Shown here: piece after piece, positions 19,531 to 29,343 of the stretch
Numbering within the stretch: the stretch's first letter is position 1
Layout: every line of letters starts with the position of its first letter
Origin: Methanosphaera stadtmanae
GTDB taxonomy: Archaea > Methanobacteriota > Methanobacteria > Methanobacteriales > Methanobacteriaceae
NCBI GenBank assembly: GCA_015062825.1
Contig: SUTR01000020.1
Span: forward strand, 1 to 39,711
Direction: 5' to 3'
DNA: 39,711 nt
The notes under the pieces: generated by a model
The model's database searches: none
What the model saw: only the letters and a program-made list of their open reading frames with translations
What the model was told of the DNA's origin: nothing
Program-made: the position numbers and the translations under genes

Positions 19531-20727
19531 ATGAGTAATATTAAAGAAGTTGATGTTTTAGTCATAGGTGCAGGCCCTGCAGGTTCCATGGCTGCACGTG
19601 AAGCTAGTAAAAATGGTGCTAAAACATTATTGATTGACAAAAAGGCTGAAATTGGTACTCCTAAACGTTGTGCTGAAGGTATTATGGATGGCGTTCTTGA
19701 AAAAGTTGAATTGGAAATAGAAGACAGATGTATTGCACGTCATATTGATGGAGCAATAATAATATCTCCCGATGGCAATAGGGCATCGTTCACATCAGAA
19801 AACTTGGAAACACCTGCAACAGGTATTGTATTAGAGCGTAAGGTCTTTGATAAACATGTTGCAATGGATGCTATTCGTGCAGGTTCTGAAGTTATGTTAA
19901 GAACCGAGGCAACATCAATGAGTCGATGTGATGATGGATTTATCGTCAGTATCAAAAGCTTCTATGATGAATATGATACTATAAAGGCAAGGATTGTTAT
20001 TGGTGCAGATGGTCCTGAAGGTCGTATTAGTAGTTGGGCAGGTATCAATACAAAGGTTCCTCTTCCAGAGATGGAATCTGGTGCTCAATATGAGATGACC
20101 AACCTAAATATGATAAATAATAAGGCCATTCAATTCTTCTTTGGCAGCGTTGCACCCGGTGGTTATGCATGGATTTTCCCTAAGGGATATGATACTGCCA
20201 ATGTAGGTCTTGATATTTCCAATGTAAAGACTGATAAGAGTGCTGTTGAATGTCTTGATGAATTTATAAAGCAATGCGATCAGACATGTGATGGTGAAAT
20301 TGTTGAATTGAATGTTGGTGGAAATCCATATTGTGGTGTGTTTGATACTATAATTGATGATAATTTTATGCTTGTAGGTGATGCTGCAGGTTGTGTAAGT
20401 CCAATTACTGGTGGTGGTATTGACACAGCACTGGAAAGTGGTATGATAGCCGGCCGTGTTGCAGCAAAGGCCATTAATGATAATGACTGCAGTAAGAACA
20501 AACTTCAAGAGTATGATGATTATATAGAAGAGAATATAGCTAAGAAGTTTAGAAAATACATAACACTTCGCGACTTTTTATATGATGAGTTGGATGATGA
20601 TGATTTCAATGCATATGTAGGTGCATTAGCAAAATCCAACATTACAACATTATCCACAAAATCTCTTATTAAAGCCATGCTTAAGGTTTCTCCTAGAAGA
20701 TTATTTAAGCTTAGAAAGTTATTATAA
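19531..20727 (+). CDS. Digeranylgeranylglycerophospholipid reductase (geranylgeranyl reductase family)
   Basis: FAD-dependent enzyme that saturates the geranylgeranyl chains of archaeal ether lipids. The N-terminal dinucleotide-binding motif [15 protein letters not shown] is at residues 11-25, followed by the family motif [10 protein letters not shown] with the conserved Cys. A second FAD-contact motif, [25 protein letters not shown], is in the last third. 398 residues matches the archaeal family. GGATGAT precedes the ATG; the gene is monocistronic. The basic C-terminus ([14 protein letters not shown]) probably aids membrane association. Some paralogues act on free prenyl diphosphates or menaquinone, so the exact substrate is inferred. 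Confidence 0.9.
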   Translation: MSNIKEVDVLVIGAGPAGSMAAREASKNGAKTLLIDKKAEIGTPKRCAEGIMDGVLEKVELEIEDRCIARHIDGAIIISPDGNRASFTSENLETPATGIVLERKVFDKHVAMDAIRAGSEVMLRTEATSMSRCDDGFIVSIKSFYDEYDTIKARIVIGADGPEGRISSWAGINTKVPLPEMESGAQYEMTNLNMINNKAIQFFFGSVAPGGYAWIFPKGYDTANVGLDISNVKTDKSAVECLDEFIKQCDQTCDGEIVELNVGGNPYCGVFDTIIDDNFMLVGDAAGCVSPITGGGIDTALESGMIAGRVAAKAINDNDCSKNKLQEYDDYIEENIAKKFRKYITLRDFLYDELDDDDFNAYVGALAKSNITTLSTKSLIKAMLKVSPRRLFKLRKLL

Positions 20728-20810
20728 TTTCTAAGACTTCTTTAATATTATTCTTTTTCATAATATGATTCAATTGAAAGTACATATATTAACAATTACC
20801 CCCCCCTAGC

Positions 20811-21638
20811 TTAATCAAGTAGCACAATGTGTTTTATTATGTCTTCATCCTCTATTTTTGTCCTGTTTTCTGAATCTACTTCCTGAGCCAACATATATAT
20901 TATTGTCAATCCCTTTCTTATGTTTCCATATTTTGCTGAATGATGACTGATTTTCTTTATCTGACTGTCTGATATTACTCCTTCTTTAAAACCCAATTCA
21001 CATCTATATTTTAGTATTGTGTAGATTTCTTCTTCTGTATAATCATTAAATTCTATTTCATGACCTAGGAGTATGCTTTGTGCATTTTTTTCCAGACAAT
21101 ATTTGAATGTTTCATTGTTTATTGTTACTATCAGTGCCATGTTTGAATGATAGAATTCATTTGCCCTAAAGAAGTCATTTATTATTTTGTTTGCATCATT
21201 TTTGCTTAGATAGTTTAAATCATCTATGGCTAGTATTATTGATTCTTCTTCTAGTTTATTCATTACTTCTTCCTGTATTATTTCAGTACTTAGATTTCTT
21301 CGGGAGTCATGTCCGAACAGTACTCTGTATATTTGCAGGTAGCATTTTCTTGCTGTGTCCTGTATGTTACAGTTTATGTAGCATGTTGTGATGTTTGTAT
21401 GTTCTTCTATTTCCCGCAGTGCATGTTTTAGTACTGTTGTTTTTCCTGTACTTGTATTTCCAATTAGTATTGTGTTTATTGTTTTGCTGTTTAGCAGTAC
21501 TGGTTTTATGTTCATAAGTATGCTTCTTAACTGTTTGTCTCTGCATTGTATTATTTCTGGCAGATAATCTATTGTGAATATGTCTGGATTTTTGAATACT
21601 GTGTAGTTGTTTCCCATTACTTCATCAAATATGCTCAT
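20811..21638 (-). CDS. Short Orc1/Cdc6-like AAA+ ATPase
   Basis: 275-residue AAA+ protein resembling the archaeal initiator Orc1/Cdc6. The opening FKNPDIFTIDYLPEIIQCRDKQLRSI matches the segment before the ATPase core in that family. Walker A is IGNTSTGKTT (59-68), Walker B ILAIDDLNYL (135-144), and IVTINNET is a sensor-1-type strand. The lid follows (about 200-270). The C-terminal winged-helix domain that binds origin DNA in full-length (about 380-410 residue) Cdc6 proteins is missing. AAGGAGTGAG before the ATG fixes the start. It could be a divergent initiator, a Cdc6 remnant or a plasmid-type replication ATPase. G-tract-rich DNA lies directly upstream. Confidence 0.78.
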   Translation of the reverse strand: MSIFDEVMGNNYTVFKNPDIFTIDYLPEIIQCRDKQLRSILMNIKPVLLNSKTINTILIGNTSTGKTTVLKHALREIEEHTNITTCYINCNIQDTARKCYLQIYRVLFGHDSRRNLSTEIIQEEVMNKLEEESIILAIDDLNYLSKNDANKIINDFFRANEFYHSNMALIVTINNETFKYCLEKNAQSILLGHEIEFNDYTEEEIYTILKYRCELGFKEGVISDSQIKKISHHSAKYGNIRKGLTIIYMLAQEVDSENRTKIEDEDIIKHIVLLD

Positions 21639-22040
21639 TTTTTCTCACTCCTTGATTTTTTTTAGATGAAAATGTTAATATTTTTGTTATGTTTTTCCTT
21701 ATTTAATAGTTAATCTTGAAGGATATATAAAATAAATGAGGAGCTGATAAGTAATCGAGGGGGAGGGGGTTTTGATAAGTATTTTTTGATAAAATTCTAA
21801 TAAAATGTATTAAAAATTATAATTTTACTTCGTTATACTAAAAAATAAGGGGAGGGGGAGGGGGTGTGTGACTGTGTGTGAGTGCGTGTGTATTAGAGGG
21901 CGTGTGAGTCTTCAATTCCTTTATAAAGAACATATATAATAAATAATAGTATAATATGATTGTAAATTTAATCATATTTATAATAGAAGTACCACACAAT
22001 AGAACTTGTTAAAATAATCATTTACAGGAGATGAAAAAAA
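21639..22040. other. G-tract and TG-rich intergenic segment, candidate replication origin
   Basis: In otherwise AT-rich DNA the plus strand carries G5-A-G5 at 21759-21769 and G4-A-G5-A-G5 at 21849-21864, followed by about 50 bases dominated by TGTG (to about 21908) and a further GGG at 21898-21900. A very A/T-rich stretch of about 75 bases separates the two G blocks. G strings next to an AT-rich element beside an Orc1/Cdc6-like gene are what archaeal origin recognition boxes look like, but I cannot find a full dyad-type box. Three or four G runs could also form a quadruplex on the plus strand. Confidence 0.4.
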
Positions 22041-22439
22041 ATGAATGATAGGAGTAGAAGATCATGTAAGAAAAGGAAGATGCTTAAAATAAATGAAAAT
22101 AATGATATTGAATCAATAATCGAGATATTTCAACAGTTTGAAAAGAAATATGATATCATTACAACAAAATTAGATGAAAATATACAGTATCAGGTAAATG
22201 ATATGAAAATAACACAGACATACACCTCAACAATAAGAAAAGCGAACATGAACAAGATGACACAACTGCTAAAACAACAGGGACATATAACCTTAATCAT
22301 AATAAACAACACTAAAAAACAAGAACAAAATGAAACTGAAAAAATAAAACAATTGAAAAAACTTAAAAACGTTAATATAAAATTAATAAAGGAAAATCAG
22401 ATTATTAAAACATTGGAAAAAGTAATTGATGAGGGATAA
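22041..22439 (+). CDS. Hypothetical protein, Lys-rich, next to putative origin
   Basis: 132 residues, not recognised. The N-terminus is basic (MNDRSRRSCKKRKMLK) and the rest is helical and Lys/Asn-rich with one hydrophobic strand (HITLIIINNT) followed by a helix and NVNIKLIKENQIIKTLEKVI. That strand-helix-strand ending recalls the closing part of restriction-endonuclease-like or toprim-like folds, but no catalytic motif is visible. AGGAGATG precedes the ATG. The next gene starts 3 bases after the stop, so the two form an operon, transcribed divergently from the Orc1/Cdc6-like gene. Confidence 0.6.
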   Translation: MNDRSRRSCKKRKMLKINENNDIESIIEIFQQFEKKYDIITTKLDENIQYQVNDMKITQTYTSTIRKANMNKMTQLLKQQGHITLIIINNTKKQEQNETEKIKQLKKLKNVNIKLIKENQIIKTLEKVIDEG

Positions 22440-22442
22440 ACT

Positions 22443-23441
22443 ATGTTAACACACATCCATAAAGTAAATGATAAATTTAAAATTGAACGTACAATATACA
22501 AACAACACATAGACTATGGTACATTTGACACAAAAGAGGAGGCATTGGCAAAAAAGGAACTGTTAATAAAATACAACTGGATTAAGAATAAATCAACAGG
22601 ATATAAACCGGAAGAACATTTTAAAAGATATTGCATAGAAGAAAATGAACAGGAAGAATATATTGTTAAAAACAGGAAAGACGGTAAAACATATGGCGCA
22701 TATAAAAGCAGGAAATATGCTACAATTGTAAAAAAAATAATAACATTCTATGAAAAGGAGATAAAAATAGAAGAAATTGAAAAGGAGGCAATAAAAGAAT
22801 TCTACAAACACATTTCCTACAATGATTTAAATGGAAGATATTGTGTAAAATACAATAGAACAACATACATTACTACTACAGACATCATAGAGGCCTTGAC
22901 AGAAAGGGATCTTATAATTAAATTTGAAGGAAATGAAGATTTGATGAGCGAATATTCAACAGCGATATATGAATACACACGTGAGGAATTACCCCCTTTT
23001 CCTCCCAAATACAAAAACATAATCTTTGAAGAAAAATCAAAAAATAAATATAAATTACGCAAACAAATACGCAATAGACGTATAATCATAGGCAATTACC
23101 CCACATATGAATTAGCAGTTCTTGTTAAAAAATACCTCATTAAAAACAATTGGAATAAAGAAGCTATAAAACACATACAACGCATTACCCAAGACATACA
23201 TGAAAGAGATAAGAATATTCAATTATACGGTGAAAAATATTACATTAGACATAAAAACTATAAAAAAATCATATATTATGGAAAATATGATAACATTGAT
23301 AAGGCCCGGTATATAAAAAAGAGGTTATCATTAAACAATTGGAACAAGGAAATGACCGAATTCTTCGAATATGAATATGACAAAAAAGACAACATCAACA
23401 TATATTACTATGATAAAACAGACATATTCGCTAAAACTTGA
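22443..23441 (+). CDS. Multi-repeat AP2/arm-type DNA-binding-like protein
   Basis: 332 residues built from about five divergent copies of a 45-50-residue unit: a few beta strands containing YG.Y/F or IG.Y, then a short helix with T.EEA..K..L, ending in NW. Clear copies end YGTFDTKEEALAKKELLIKYNW (about 25-46), IGNYPTYELAVLVKKYLIKNNW (about 216-237) and YGKYDNIDKARYIKKRLSLNNW (about 279-300). The pattern resembles AP2-like and integrase arm-type DNA-binding domains. No catalytic domain is seen. Together with the upstream 132-residue gene and the neighbouring Orc1-like gene it may serve a replication or partition role; this is inference. Confidence 0.6.
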   Translation: MLTHIHKVNDKFKIERTIYKQHIDYGTFDTKEEALAKKELLIKYNWIKNKSTGYKPEEHFKRYCIEENEQEEYIVKNRKDGKTYGAYKSRKYATIVKKIITFYEKEIKIEEIEKEAIKEFYKHISYNDLNGRYCVKYNRTTYITTTDIIEALTERDLIIKFEGNEDLMSEYSTAIYEYTREELPPFPPKYKNIIFEEKSKNKYKLRKQIRNRRIIIGNYPTYELAVLVKKYLIKNNWNKEAIKHIQRITQDIHERDKNIQLYGEKYYIRHKNYKKIIYYGKYDNIDKARYIKKRLSLNNWNKEMTEFFEYEYDKKDNINIYYYDKTDIFAKT

Positions 23442-23836
23442 AATACCATTAAATAAATAAAAATAATCAAAAATACATCCCATCCATAACAATAGGATTA
23501 ATATAAGGAACTAATAATAAGATAAAAATTGTTAAAAATAACTAAAAAAATTTTTTATACTAAAAAAGTCATATATTATATATAATTATTCATGATAATA
23601 AACTAGATAATTTTAAAACTGTTTATTATCATATTAATTAATATTAAATATGAAATTACTAGATAATCCCATATTAGACTACAATAAAATACAGTATATG
23701 AAATTTCAAGGATGATAAAACTTTTTTATTTTTTTAAAATGCGAAAAAACTAGTAAATTAACATATACACTGATGACACTGATTGAATATTGGATACAAT
23801 CTAGATCTAATTATCATAAAAGGGAGTATGTAAAGA
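23442..23836. other. Intergenic region upstream of adenine deaminase
   Basis: No gene or clear riboswitch seen. There are repeated short motifs ACTAGATAAT at about 23602 and 23658 and another CTAG near 23749, in A/T-rich DNA. The last 30 bases hold the ribosome site (GGGAG at about 23822) of the deaminase gene. Confidence 0.35.
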
Positions 23837-25465
23837 ATGTATATTAAGGGAAATATTTTAAATGTGATTACAGATGAAATATATCCAGGAGAAATTCATA
23901 TTGAAAAAGGAAAAATACGTGAAATCCGTGAAGTAAATAAGGATTTTAATAACATTATAGTTCCAGGATTTATTGATTCTCATATCCATATTGAAAGTTC
24001 CATGCTCACACCATCAAGATTTGCAGAAATCGCTCTAAAACATGGAACAACATCAGTTGTTACAGATCCTCATGAAATAGCAAATGTTATGGGAATGGAA
24101 GGAATAAAATATATGATTGATGATGCTAAGACAGCACCACTTAACTTTTATTTTACTGCACCTTCATGCGTACCGACCACAACTCATGAAACAAATGGTG
24201 CAAAGATAACCATTGATGACATTGAAGAATTATTATCAAGAGATGACTTTGTAGCCTTGTCTGAGGTTATGGATTATGAAAGCGTTTTAAATAATGACTC
24301 TGAAATTATGGCAAAAATCAATATTGCTAAAAAACTTAATAAACCAATAGATGGCCATGCTCCATTGCTGACTGGTAAAAAGTTACAGAAATATATCAGA
24401 GCAGGAATTACAACAGAACATGAAGCCACCAGTCGTAGGGAAGTTGCAGAGAAGAAACGTCTTGGCATGAAAATCATGATCAGGGAAGGATCAGAATCAA
24501 AGATGTTAGAAGAATTCGTAAGAGAAAAATGTGACTTTATTGTTACTGATGACTTTAAAGCAGATGATCTTATTAAAGGACATATTGATGTAATTTTACG
24601 AAAAGCAGTTGACTTGGGAATGGATCCGTTTGATGCATTAAAATTAGTTACTATTAATCCTGCTGAACATTATAACATTAATGCAGGATGTATTGCACCA
24701 GGACGGAATGCTGATTTAGTATTTATTGATAATTTAGAAGATTTCAATATAAAAAGAGTTATTATTAATGGTAATACCATATTCAAAAAACAGAAACTTC
24801 TTTATCGTGCAAATCCAAAGCTTATTGACACTACAATGAATGTATCATTCAAGCCAGCAAGTGCATTTGATCTTAAAGCCAACAATCCAGAATGCAAAAG
24901 TGCTACGGTAAATGTTGTGGATGTAATGGATAATGTTATAGTTACAGGCCGTACCACAGCTAAGTTAAATATTGAACATGGCAACATCATACCATCAGTG
25001 TATAATGACATACTTAAGGTAAGTGTTGTTGAACGTTATGGTGGAAATAATATTTTCAATGGATTTATCAGAGGATTTGGATTAAAAAATGGTGCAATAG
25101 CATCTAGTGTAGCTCATGATTCCCATAATATCATAACAGTAGGTACTAATAGTAAATATATGGCTGATGTTACAAACAAAGTTATAAGCAACAATGGTGG
25201 TCTTGCAGCAACATCCAATAGGGACAGCATCAATTTAGCATTACCAATTGCAGGTCTTATGAGCAATAAATCAGCATTAAGTGTTGCTACAACATCCCAA
25301 AAACTTAATGATTTTGTAAATGATATGGGATGTCCCCTAGTCAATCCCTTCAGCACATTATCCTTTATGGCACTTCCAGTAGTTCCATCATTAAAAGTTA
25401 CTGATAAGGGATTGTTTGATGTGGATAATGACAAAATGATAGATGTCATCCTACATGAAGACTAA
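23837..25465 (+). CDS. ade: Adenine deaminase
   Basis: Hydrolyses adenine to hypoxanthine and ammonia in purine salvage. The 542-residue length and the amidohydrolase layout fit the Ade family. The N-terminal PGFIDSHIHIESS holds metal ligands His49 and His51, followed by TTSVVTDPHEIANVMG, HAPLLTGKKLQKYI and TTEHEATS. FIVTDDFKADDLIKGHIDVILRKAVDLGMDP is the C-terminal barrel segment. The small-domain extension with GFIRGFGLKNGAIASSVAHDSHNI is specific to adenine deaminase. The start follows GGGAG. It fits with the nearby GMP synthase genes as purine metabolism, although it is in a separate transcript. Confidence 0.94.
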   Translation: MYIKGNILNVITDEIYPGEIHIEKGKIREIREVNKDFNNIIVPGFIDSHIHIESSMLTPSRFAEIALKHGTTSVVTDPHEIANVMGMEGIKYMIDDAKTAPLNFYFTAPSCVPTTTHETNGAKITIDDIEELLSRDDFVALSEVMDYESVLNNDSEIMAKINIAKKLNKPIDGHAPLLTGKKLQKYIRAGITTEHEATSRREVAEKKRLGMKIMIREGSESKMLEEFVREKCDFIVTDDFKADDLIKGHIDVILRKAVDLGMDPFDALKLVTINPAEHYNINAGCIAPGRNADLVFIDNLEDFNIKRVIINGNTIFKKQKLLYRANPKLIDTTMNVSFKPASAFDLKANNPECKSATVNVVDVMDNVIVTGRTTAKLNIEHGNIIPSVYNDILKVSVVERYGGNNIFNGFIRGFGLKNGAIASSVAHDSHNIITVGTNSKYMADVTNKVISNNGGLAATSNRDSINLALPIAGLMSNKSALSVATTSQKLNDFVNDMGCPLVNPFSTLSFMALPVVPSLKVTDKGLFDVDNDKMIDVILHED

Positions 25466-25469
25466 AAAA

Positions 25470-25517
25470 AATAGCAGATATAGAATAATGCAATCCATAG
25501 CATTATTCCTTTTTATT
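25470..25517. terminator. Bidirectional hairpin between ade and the DUF447 gene
   Basis: A 9-bp perfect inverted repeat, GAATAATGC (25483-25491) and GCATTATTC (25500-25508), with an 8-base loop. An A run precedes it and CTTTTTATTTATTT follows, so either orientation gives a hairpin with a U tract. The stop codon of the minus-strand DUF447 gene lies inside the right arm. Confidence 0.6.
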
Positions 25518-26099
25518 TATTTCTTGTTTTATTAAGGTTAAAGACTTGATATGTGTTTCATTACCTTCTTTTATTATGAACCTTGATGAATGATTCACTT
25601 CCTCTTTAAAGTTGTTTAATTGTTTTTTATCCATAAGATGTATTCTTGAGAGTTTAACTAAAAGTTCTATTATCCTATTTGTTGCCCTGTTAATTGTAAT
25701 AATTGATTGGTTTATAGACTGTGTTGAGGTAATTCTTGAAGATATCCTGGTTATTTTTACTGTTGAATATAAATCATCCTTTATTATCACATGATAATCC
25801 ATTGGTTCTAGTTTCAATAAATGATTTGCATCCTTAAGAAGGAATTTATCAACATAATCATCTGTTTCTAACCTATTAAGCAATGCTTTAGTAAACAATA
25901 ATGGATTGGATGTTAATTGTATATAGAATTCATGATTGTCCATTATATTTTTAAGTGTTGTATTGGAATAGAGGTTAAGAATAACATTATCTTCCTTAAA
26001 CTTCATCCCAAATGGCTTTGTATTTACTGAATTATCAGAATTAATGGTTGTTACTAATACTTCATATGTAGTATCTTCTTCCAAATTCAAATCAATCAT
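25503..26099 (-). CDS. DUF447 family protein (flavin-reductase-like barrel)
   Basis: About 198 residues. The N-terminal part (YEVLVTTINSDNSVNTKPFGMKFKEDNVILNLYSNTTLKNI) is the DUF447 pattern, a split beta-barrel related to FMN-binding flavin reductases. The C-terminal half is helical with a Thr/Ser/Asn-rich segment. The family is widespread in methanogens and sits near tetrahydromethanopterin or purine genes in some genomes; the biochemical role is not known to me. A frame opens at 26108, but AAGGA is only 1 base from that ATG, so I prefer the ATG at 26097-26099, 9-10 bases downstream. Convergent with ade. Confidence 0.72.
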   Translation of the reverse strand: MIDLNLEEDTTYEVLVTTINSDNSVNTKPFGMKFKEDNVILNLYSNTTLKNIMDNHEFYIQLTSNPLLFTKALLNRLETDDYVDKFLLKDANHLLKLEPMDYHVIIKDDLYSTVKITRISSRITSTQSINQSIITINRATNRIIELLVKLSRIHLMDKKQLNNFKEEVNHSSRFIIKEGNETHIKSLTLIKQEINKKE

Positions 26100-26141
26100 A
26101 ACCCACATTCCTTGTTTATTCTATATTAATATATTATCAAG

Positions 26142-26309
26142 TTAATATTGATATTTACGTTCATTATTCCACTTCGTGATAAATGTATATACGAAGATTG
26201 CTATTATCACAAATACAATTATTGGAAGTAAAAATTTAAAGAATAACCAAGTTAGTATTATAGCTACAACTAAACTTATTACAAGAATTAATATATCATT
26301 TGTTACCAT
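26142..26309 (-). CDS. Small membrane protein, 55 residues
   Basis: A short open frame, MVTNDILILVISLVVAIILT at its start, with two hydrophobic segments (about 5-20 and 24-44) and a charged C-terminus ending TKWNNERKYQY. There is no Shine-Dalgarno sequence; a TATA-like TATATATA lies so close to the ATG that a leaderless or very short-leader message is possible. Hydrophobic composition in A/T-rich DNA can arise by chance, but the clean topology and charged end support a real gene. It precedes the DUF447 gene on the same strand. Confidence 0.45.
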   Translation of the reverse strand: MVTNDILILVISLVVAIILTWLFFKFLLPIIVFVIIAIFVYTFITKWNNERKYQY

Positions 26310-26418
26310 AATATTATATATAGATTAAAGTAATATATAACAAATTATTAAATATTATTTTTGAAGAAAAATTAATTTTATTGTATTACTAATTTTAAAA
26401 GGGATATGGGAATTTATT

Positions 26419-26979
26419 ATGAGTATTATTATTATTAATAATTTTGGACAATATAATCATAGAATATCAAGAACATTAAGTTATCTTGGTATTGATAATA
26501 AACTACTGCCTAATACTACATCATTAGAACAATTAAAAGAATTAGAACCAGAAGGAATAATTTTAGGTGGTGGGCCATCAATAGAACGTATTGGTAATTG
26601 TAAGGAAATTATAGAAAATATGGATGTTCCAATATTAGGAATCTGTTTAGGTCATCAGCTTATTGCAAGTTGTTTTGGTGGACAAACTGAATCTGCGGAG
26701 ATTGAAAGTTATGCACAGATTGACATCAACATAATAGAAAGTGCAGGTCTTTTTGATCAAATGGGCGATTCTGTTAAGGTATGGGCATCTCATAAGGATG
26801 AAGTTGTTACATTGCCTGACTGCTTTGACATTATTGCAGATTCTGATAAATGTTCTATTGAGGCAATAAAACATAAAGATAAACCTATATATGGAATACA
26901 ATTTCACCCTGAAGTTCAACACACACCACAAGGTGGAGAGATATTTGAGAACTTCTATAAGATATGTAAAGAATATTGA
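26419..26979 (+). CDS. guaAA: GMP synthase, glutamine amidotransferase subunit A
   Basis: 186-residue class I glutamine amidotransferase that supplies ammonia for conversion of XMP to GMP. In archaea this subunit is encoded separately from the ATP pyrophosphatase. The nucleophile is Cys76 in ILGICLGHQLIA; the catalytic His and Glu are in IQFHPEVQHTP near the C-terminus. GGGPSIERIG forms the oxyanion region. The gene for subunit B starts 30 bases downstream in the same direction, consistent with one operon. Confidence 0.95.
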   Translation: MSIIIINNFGQYNHRISRTLSYLGIDNKLLPNTTSLEQLKELEPEGIILGGGPSIERIGNCKEIIENMDVPILGICLGHQLIASCFGGQTESAEIESYAQIDINIIESAGLFDQMGDSVKVWASHKDEVVTLPDCFDIIADSDKCSIEAIKHKDKPIYGIQFHPEVQHTPQGGEIFENFYKICKEY

Positions 26980-27009
26980 ATGTTCAAAAAAGAGAGAGTG
27001 TGAATAAAT

Positions 27010-27939
27010 ATGATGATGGATACTGATAAATTTATAGATGAAGCTGTAGCAAGCATAAAAGACGAAGTTCAAGATGAAAAAGTAATAATTGCATTATCTG
27101 GTGGAGTAGACAGTAGTGTAGCCAGTGTACTTGCAAGTAAAGCAATAGGCAATCAGCTTGAAGCTATCTTTGTAGATCATGGACTTCTTAGAAAGAATGA
27201 AGCAAAAGAAGTGGAAGAAACCTTTAAGGACAGGCTTAACTTCAAGTTGGTAAATGCAGAAGATGAATTTATAGAAGCACTTGAGGGAATAACTGATCCT
27301 GAGAAGAAACGTGAAATAATAGGACATAAATTTATAGAAGTCTTTGAAAGGGAAGCTAAGAAGTCAGGGGCAAAATACTTACTTCAGGGAACAATTGCAC
27401 CAGATTGGATTGAAAGTGAAGGAAACATCAAATCACACCATAATCTAACCCTACCTGATGGATTAGTGCTTGACATAATCGAACCGTTACGTGAATTATA
27501 CAAGGATGAAGTACGGGAAGTGGGAACAGCCTTAGGACTTCCAGATACAATAGTACATAGACAACCATTCCCAGGACCAGGACTTGCAGTAAGAGTACTT
27601 GGAGATATAACTAAAGAAAAGCTTGAAATATGTCGAGAAGCAAATGCAATACTTAATAAATTTGTTGAAGAGGAAGGTCTTGACAAAGACTTATGGCAAT
27701 ACTTTGTAGTTCTCACAAACAGCAAGGTAACTGGTGTAAAAGGTGACCAGAGAGACTTTGGATATCTAGTTGTTATAAGAATGGTACAGTCATTTGATGC
27801 AATGACTGCAAATGTACCTGATCTTCCATGGGACTTCCTACATAATGTATCACAGGAAATCACTGCAAAAGTACCTGAAATAACACATGTCTCCCTATCA
27901 TTAAGTAACAAACCACCAAGCACTATTGAATTTGAATAA
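27010..27939 (+). CDS. guaAB: GMP synthase, ATP-pyrophosphatase subunit B
   Basis: 309-residue subunit that activates XMP with ATP and accepts ammonia from subunit A. The PP-loop [15 protein letters not shown] is at about residues 28-42. Further hallmarks are [26 protein letters not shown] and [16 protein letters not shown], the last being the dimerisation-domain signature. The C-terminus [11 protein letters not shown] is the conserved substrate-binding end. Three consecutive ATG-type codons occur at the start (MMMD), so the exact first residue is uncertain by one or two. T-rich sequence follows the stop. Confidence 0.95.
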   Translation: MMMDTDKFIDEAVASIKDEVQDEKVIIALSGGVDSSVASVLASKAIGNQLEAIFVDHGLLRKNEAKEVEETFKDRLNFKLVNAEDEFIEALEGITDPEKKREIIGHKFIEVFEREAKKSGAKYLLQGTIAPDWIESEGNIKSHHNLTLPDGLVLDIIEPLRELYKDEVREVGTALGLPDTIVHRQPFPGPGLAVRVLGDITKEKLEICREANAILNKFVEEEGLDKDLWQYFVVLTNSKVTGVKGDQRDFGYLVVIRMVQSFDAMTANVPDLPWDFLHNVSQEITAKVPEITHVSLSLSNKPPSTIEFE

Positions 27940-28047
27940 GAAACATCATAACTTCCATTCAACTCTTTTTTTTAAAGCCAAGATAACATTCAAAAAAAAA
28001 GGCTTATTCTTTAAATAAAAAAAAGCATTTTATATAGGAGAAAAAAT

Positions 28048-29343
28048 ATGCATCATCTGACAAGTCAACTAATAATATATAGAAATGACAAGAACCACAT
28101 ATTAACTAATTTATCAGACATATTTAGAGAATATGAAAATAACAATTATCAAAAGGAAAGCTTGATATCTGCAATATATCAACAGATACATAACTTATTA
28201 AACATTGCAACAGACTATGGATTTAATAAAAATCTATGGCATAATTATTTGGCATATATTCTTGCAACGGAAGAAAATCCATTCACACTGGTTAGTGAAA
28301 AGGTTGGAACAAATAATGGCAGTGTGAATGAATTTGTAAAGAATGACTTGAATATCTTTAAGAAGCTCTTTGATTACGATTTCAGTCTGATTGAAGAGGA
28401 CTTGGATATTAACTGTTTTAGTCAACTTCAATCATACACTGCAATAATCAAAGATAAGCAGGTCTATAATAATGATGTAAGCTACAAGGTAATAGAACTT
28501 AGCGATAAGATTGAAAGATGTGAAAGTATTGATGAGTTCTATGATATTATAACATCATTCTATAAACATTATGGAGTGGGAGATCTGGGATTGAATCGTG
28601 CATTTAAACTAACACCCAATACGGATAAACTATTGACTCCAATTACTTCACTTGATGACGTGGTATTAGATGATCTTATAGGATATGATATGCAGAAGAA
28701 TAAGCTTATCGAGAATACTGAAAGCTTTGTCAATGGAAGAGGAGCAAATAATGTGTTGTTATATGGTGATGCCGGAACTGGAAAATCCACCAGCATAAAA
28801 GCCATCCTAAACCAGTACTATGATAAGGGACTTCGTATGATTGAAGTATATAAGCATGAAACACAGTATTTGCCAGATATAATTAGCCTTATAAAAAATC
28901 GTAACTACCGTTTTATATTATATATGGATGATCTGTCATTTGAAGAGTCAGAAACAGAATATAAGTATTTGAAGGCATTGATTGAAGGTGGTATTGAAAC
29001 CAAACCGGATAATGTCCTAATTTATGCAACATCAAATAGACGACATATCATAAAAGAAACTTGGAATGAAAGAACATCAGGCAGTCCTGGTGATATGTAT
29101 AAATCAGATACAATACGTGAAAAGCTTTCATTGGTTGACCGTTTTGGAGTAAAAATAGGATATTATAAGCCAAGCATGAAGGAATACTTTGATATTGTAA
29201 TTAAGAAGGCAAGAGAATATCCTGAAATAACATATAGTGATGAAGAGTTAACCTCACTTGCAAATAAATGGATTATGACACATAGCGGACCATCTGGAAG
29301 AACAGCAGAACAGTTGATTTTACATTTATTGAGTAAAGTATAA
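28048..29343 (+). CDS. DUF815 AAA+ ATPase
   Basis: 431 residues. The N-terminal 200 residues are helical and variable. The ATPase domain starts with [47 protein letters not shown] (Walker A about 240-250). [27 protein letters not shown] gives Walker B, and [12 protein letters not shown] is the sensor-1 strand with the family SNRRH signature. The last part carries the lid and [12 protein letters not shown]. All are diagnostic of DUF815, a widespread ATPase family of unknown role. AGGAGA precedes the ATG. It stands alone after guaAB. Confidence 0.88.
   Translation: MHHLTSQLIIYRNDKNHILTNLSDIFREYENNNYQKESLISAIYQQIHNLLNIATDYGFNKNLWHNYLAYILATEENPFTLVSEKVGTNNGSVNEFVKNDLNIFKKLFDYDFSLIEEDLDINCFSQLQSYTAIIKDKQVYNNDVSYKVIELSDKIERCESIDEFYDIITSFYKHYGVGDLGLNRAFKLTPNTDKLLTPITSLDDVVLDDLIGYDMQKNKLIENTESFVNGRGANNVLLYGDAGTGKSTSIKAILNQYYDKGLRMIEVYKHETQYLPDIISLIKNRNYRFILYMDDLSFEESETEYKYLKALIEGGIETKPDNVLIYATSNRRHIIKETWNERTSGSPGDMYKSDTIREKLSLVDRFGVKIGYYKPSMKEYFDIVIKKAREYPEITYSDEELTSLANKWIMTHSGPSGRTAEQLILHLLSKV

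Noticed and set aside
21864-21908. TG repeat as a microsatellite only
   Set aside because: The tract is interrupted and directly joined to the G runs, so I treated it as part of the candidate origin element rather than as a simple repeat.
23442-23836. Purine riboswitch before adenine deaminase
   Set aside because: No three-way junction with the conserved loop sequences could be drawn; the region is nearly all A/T.
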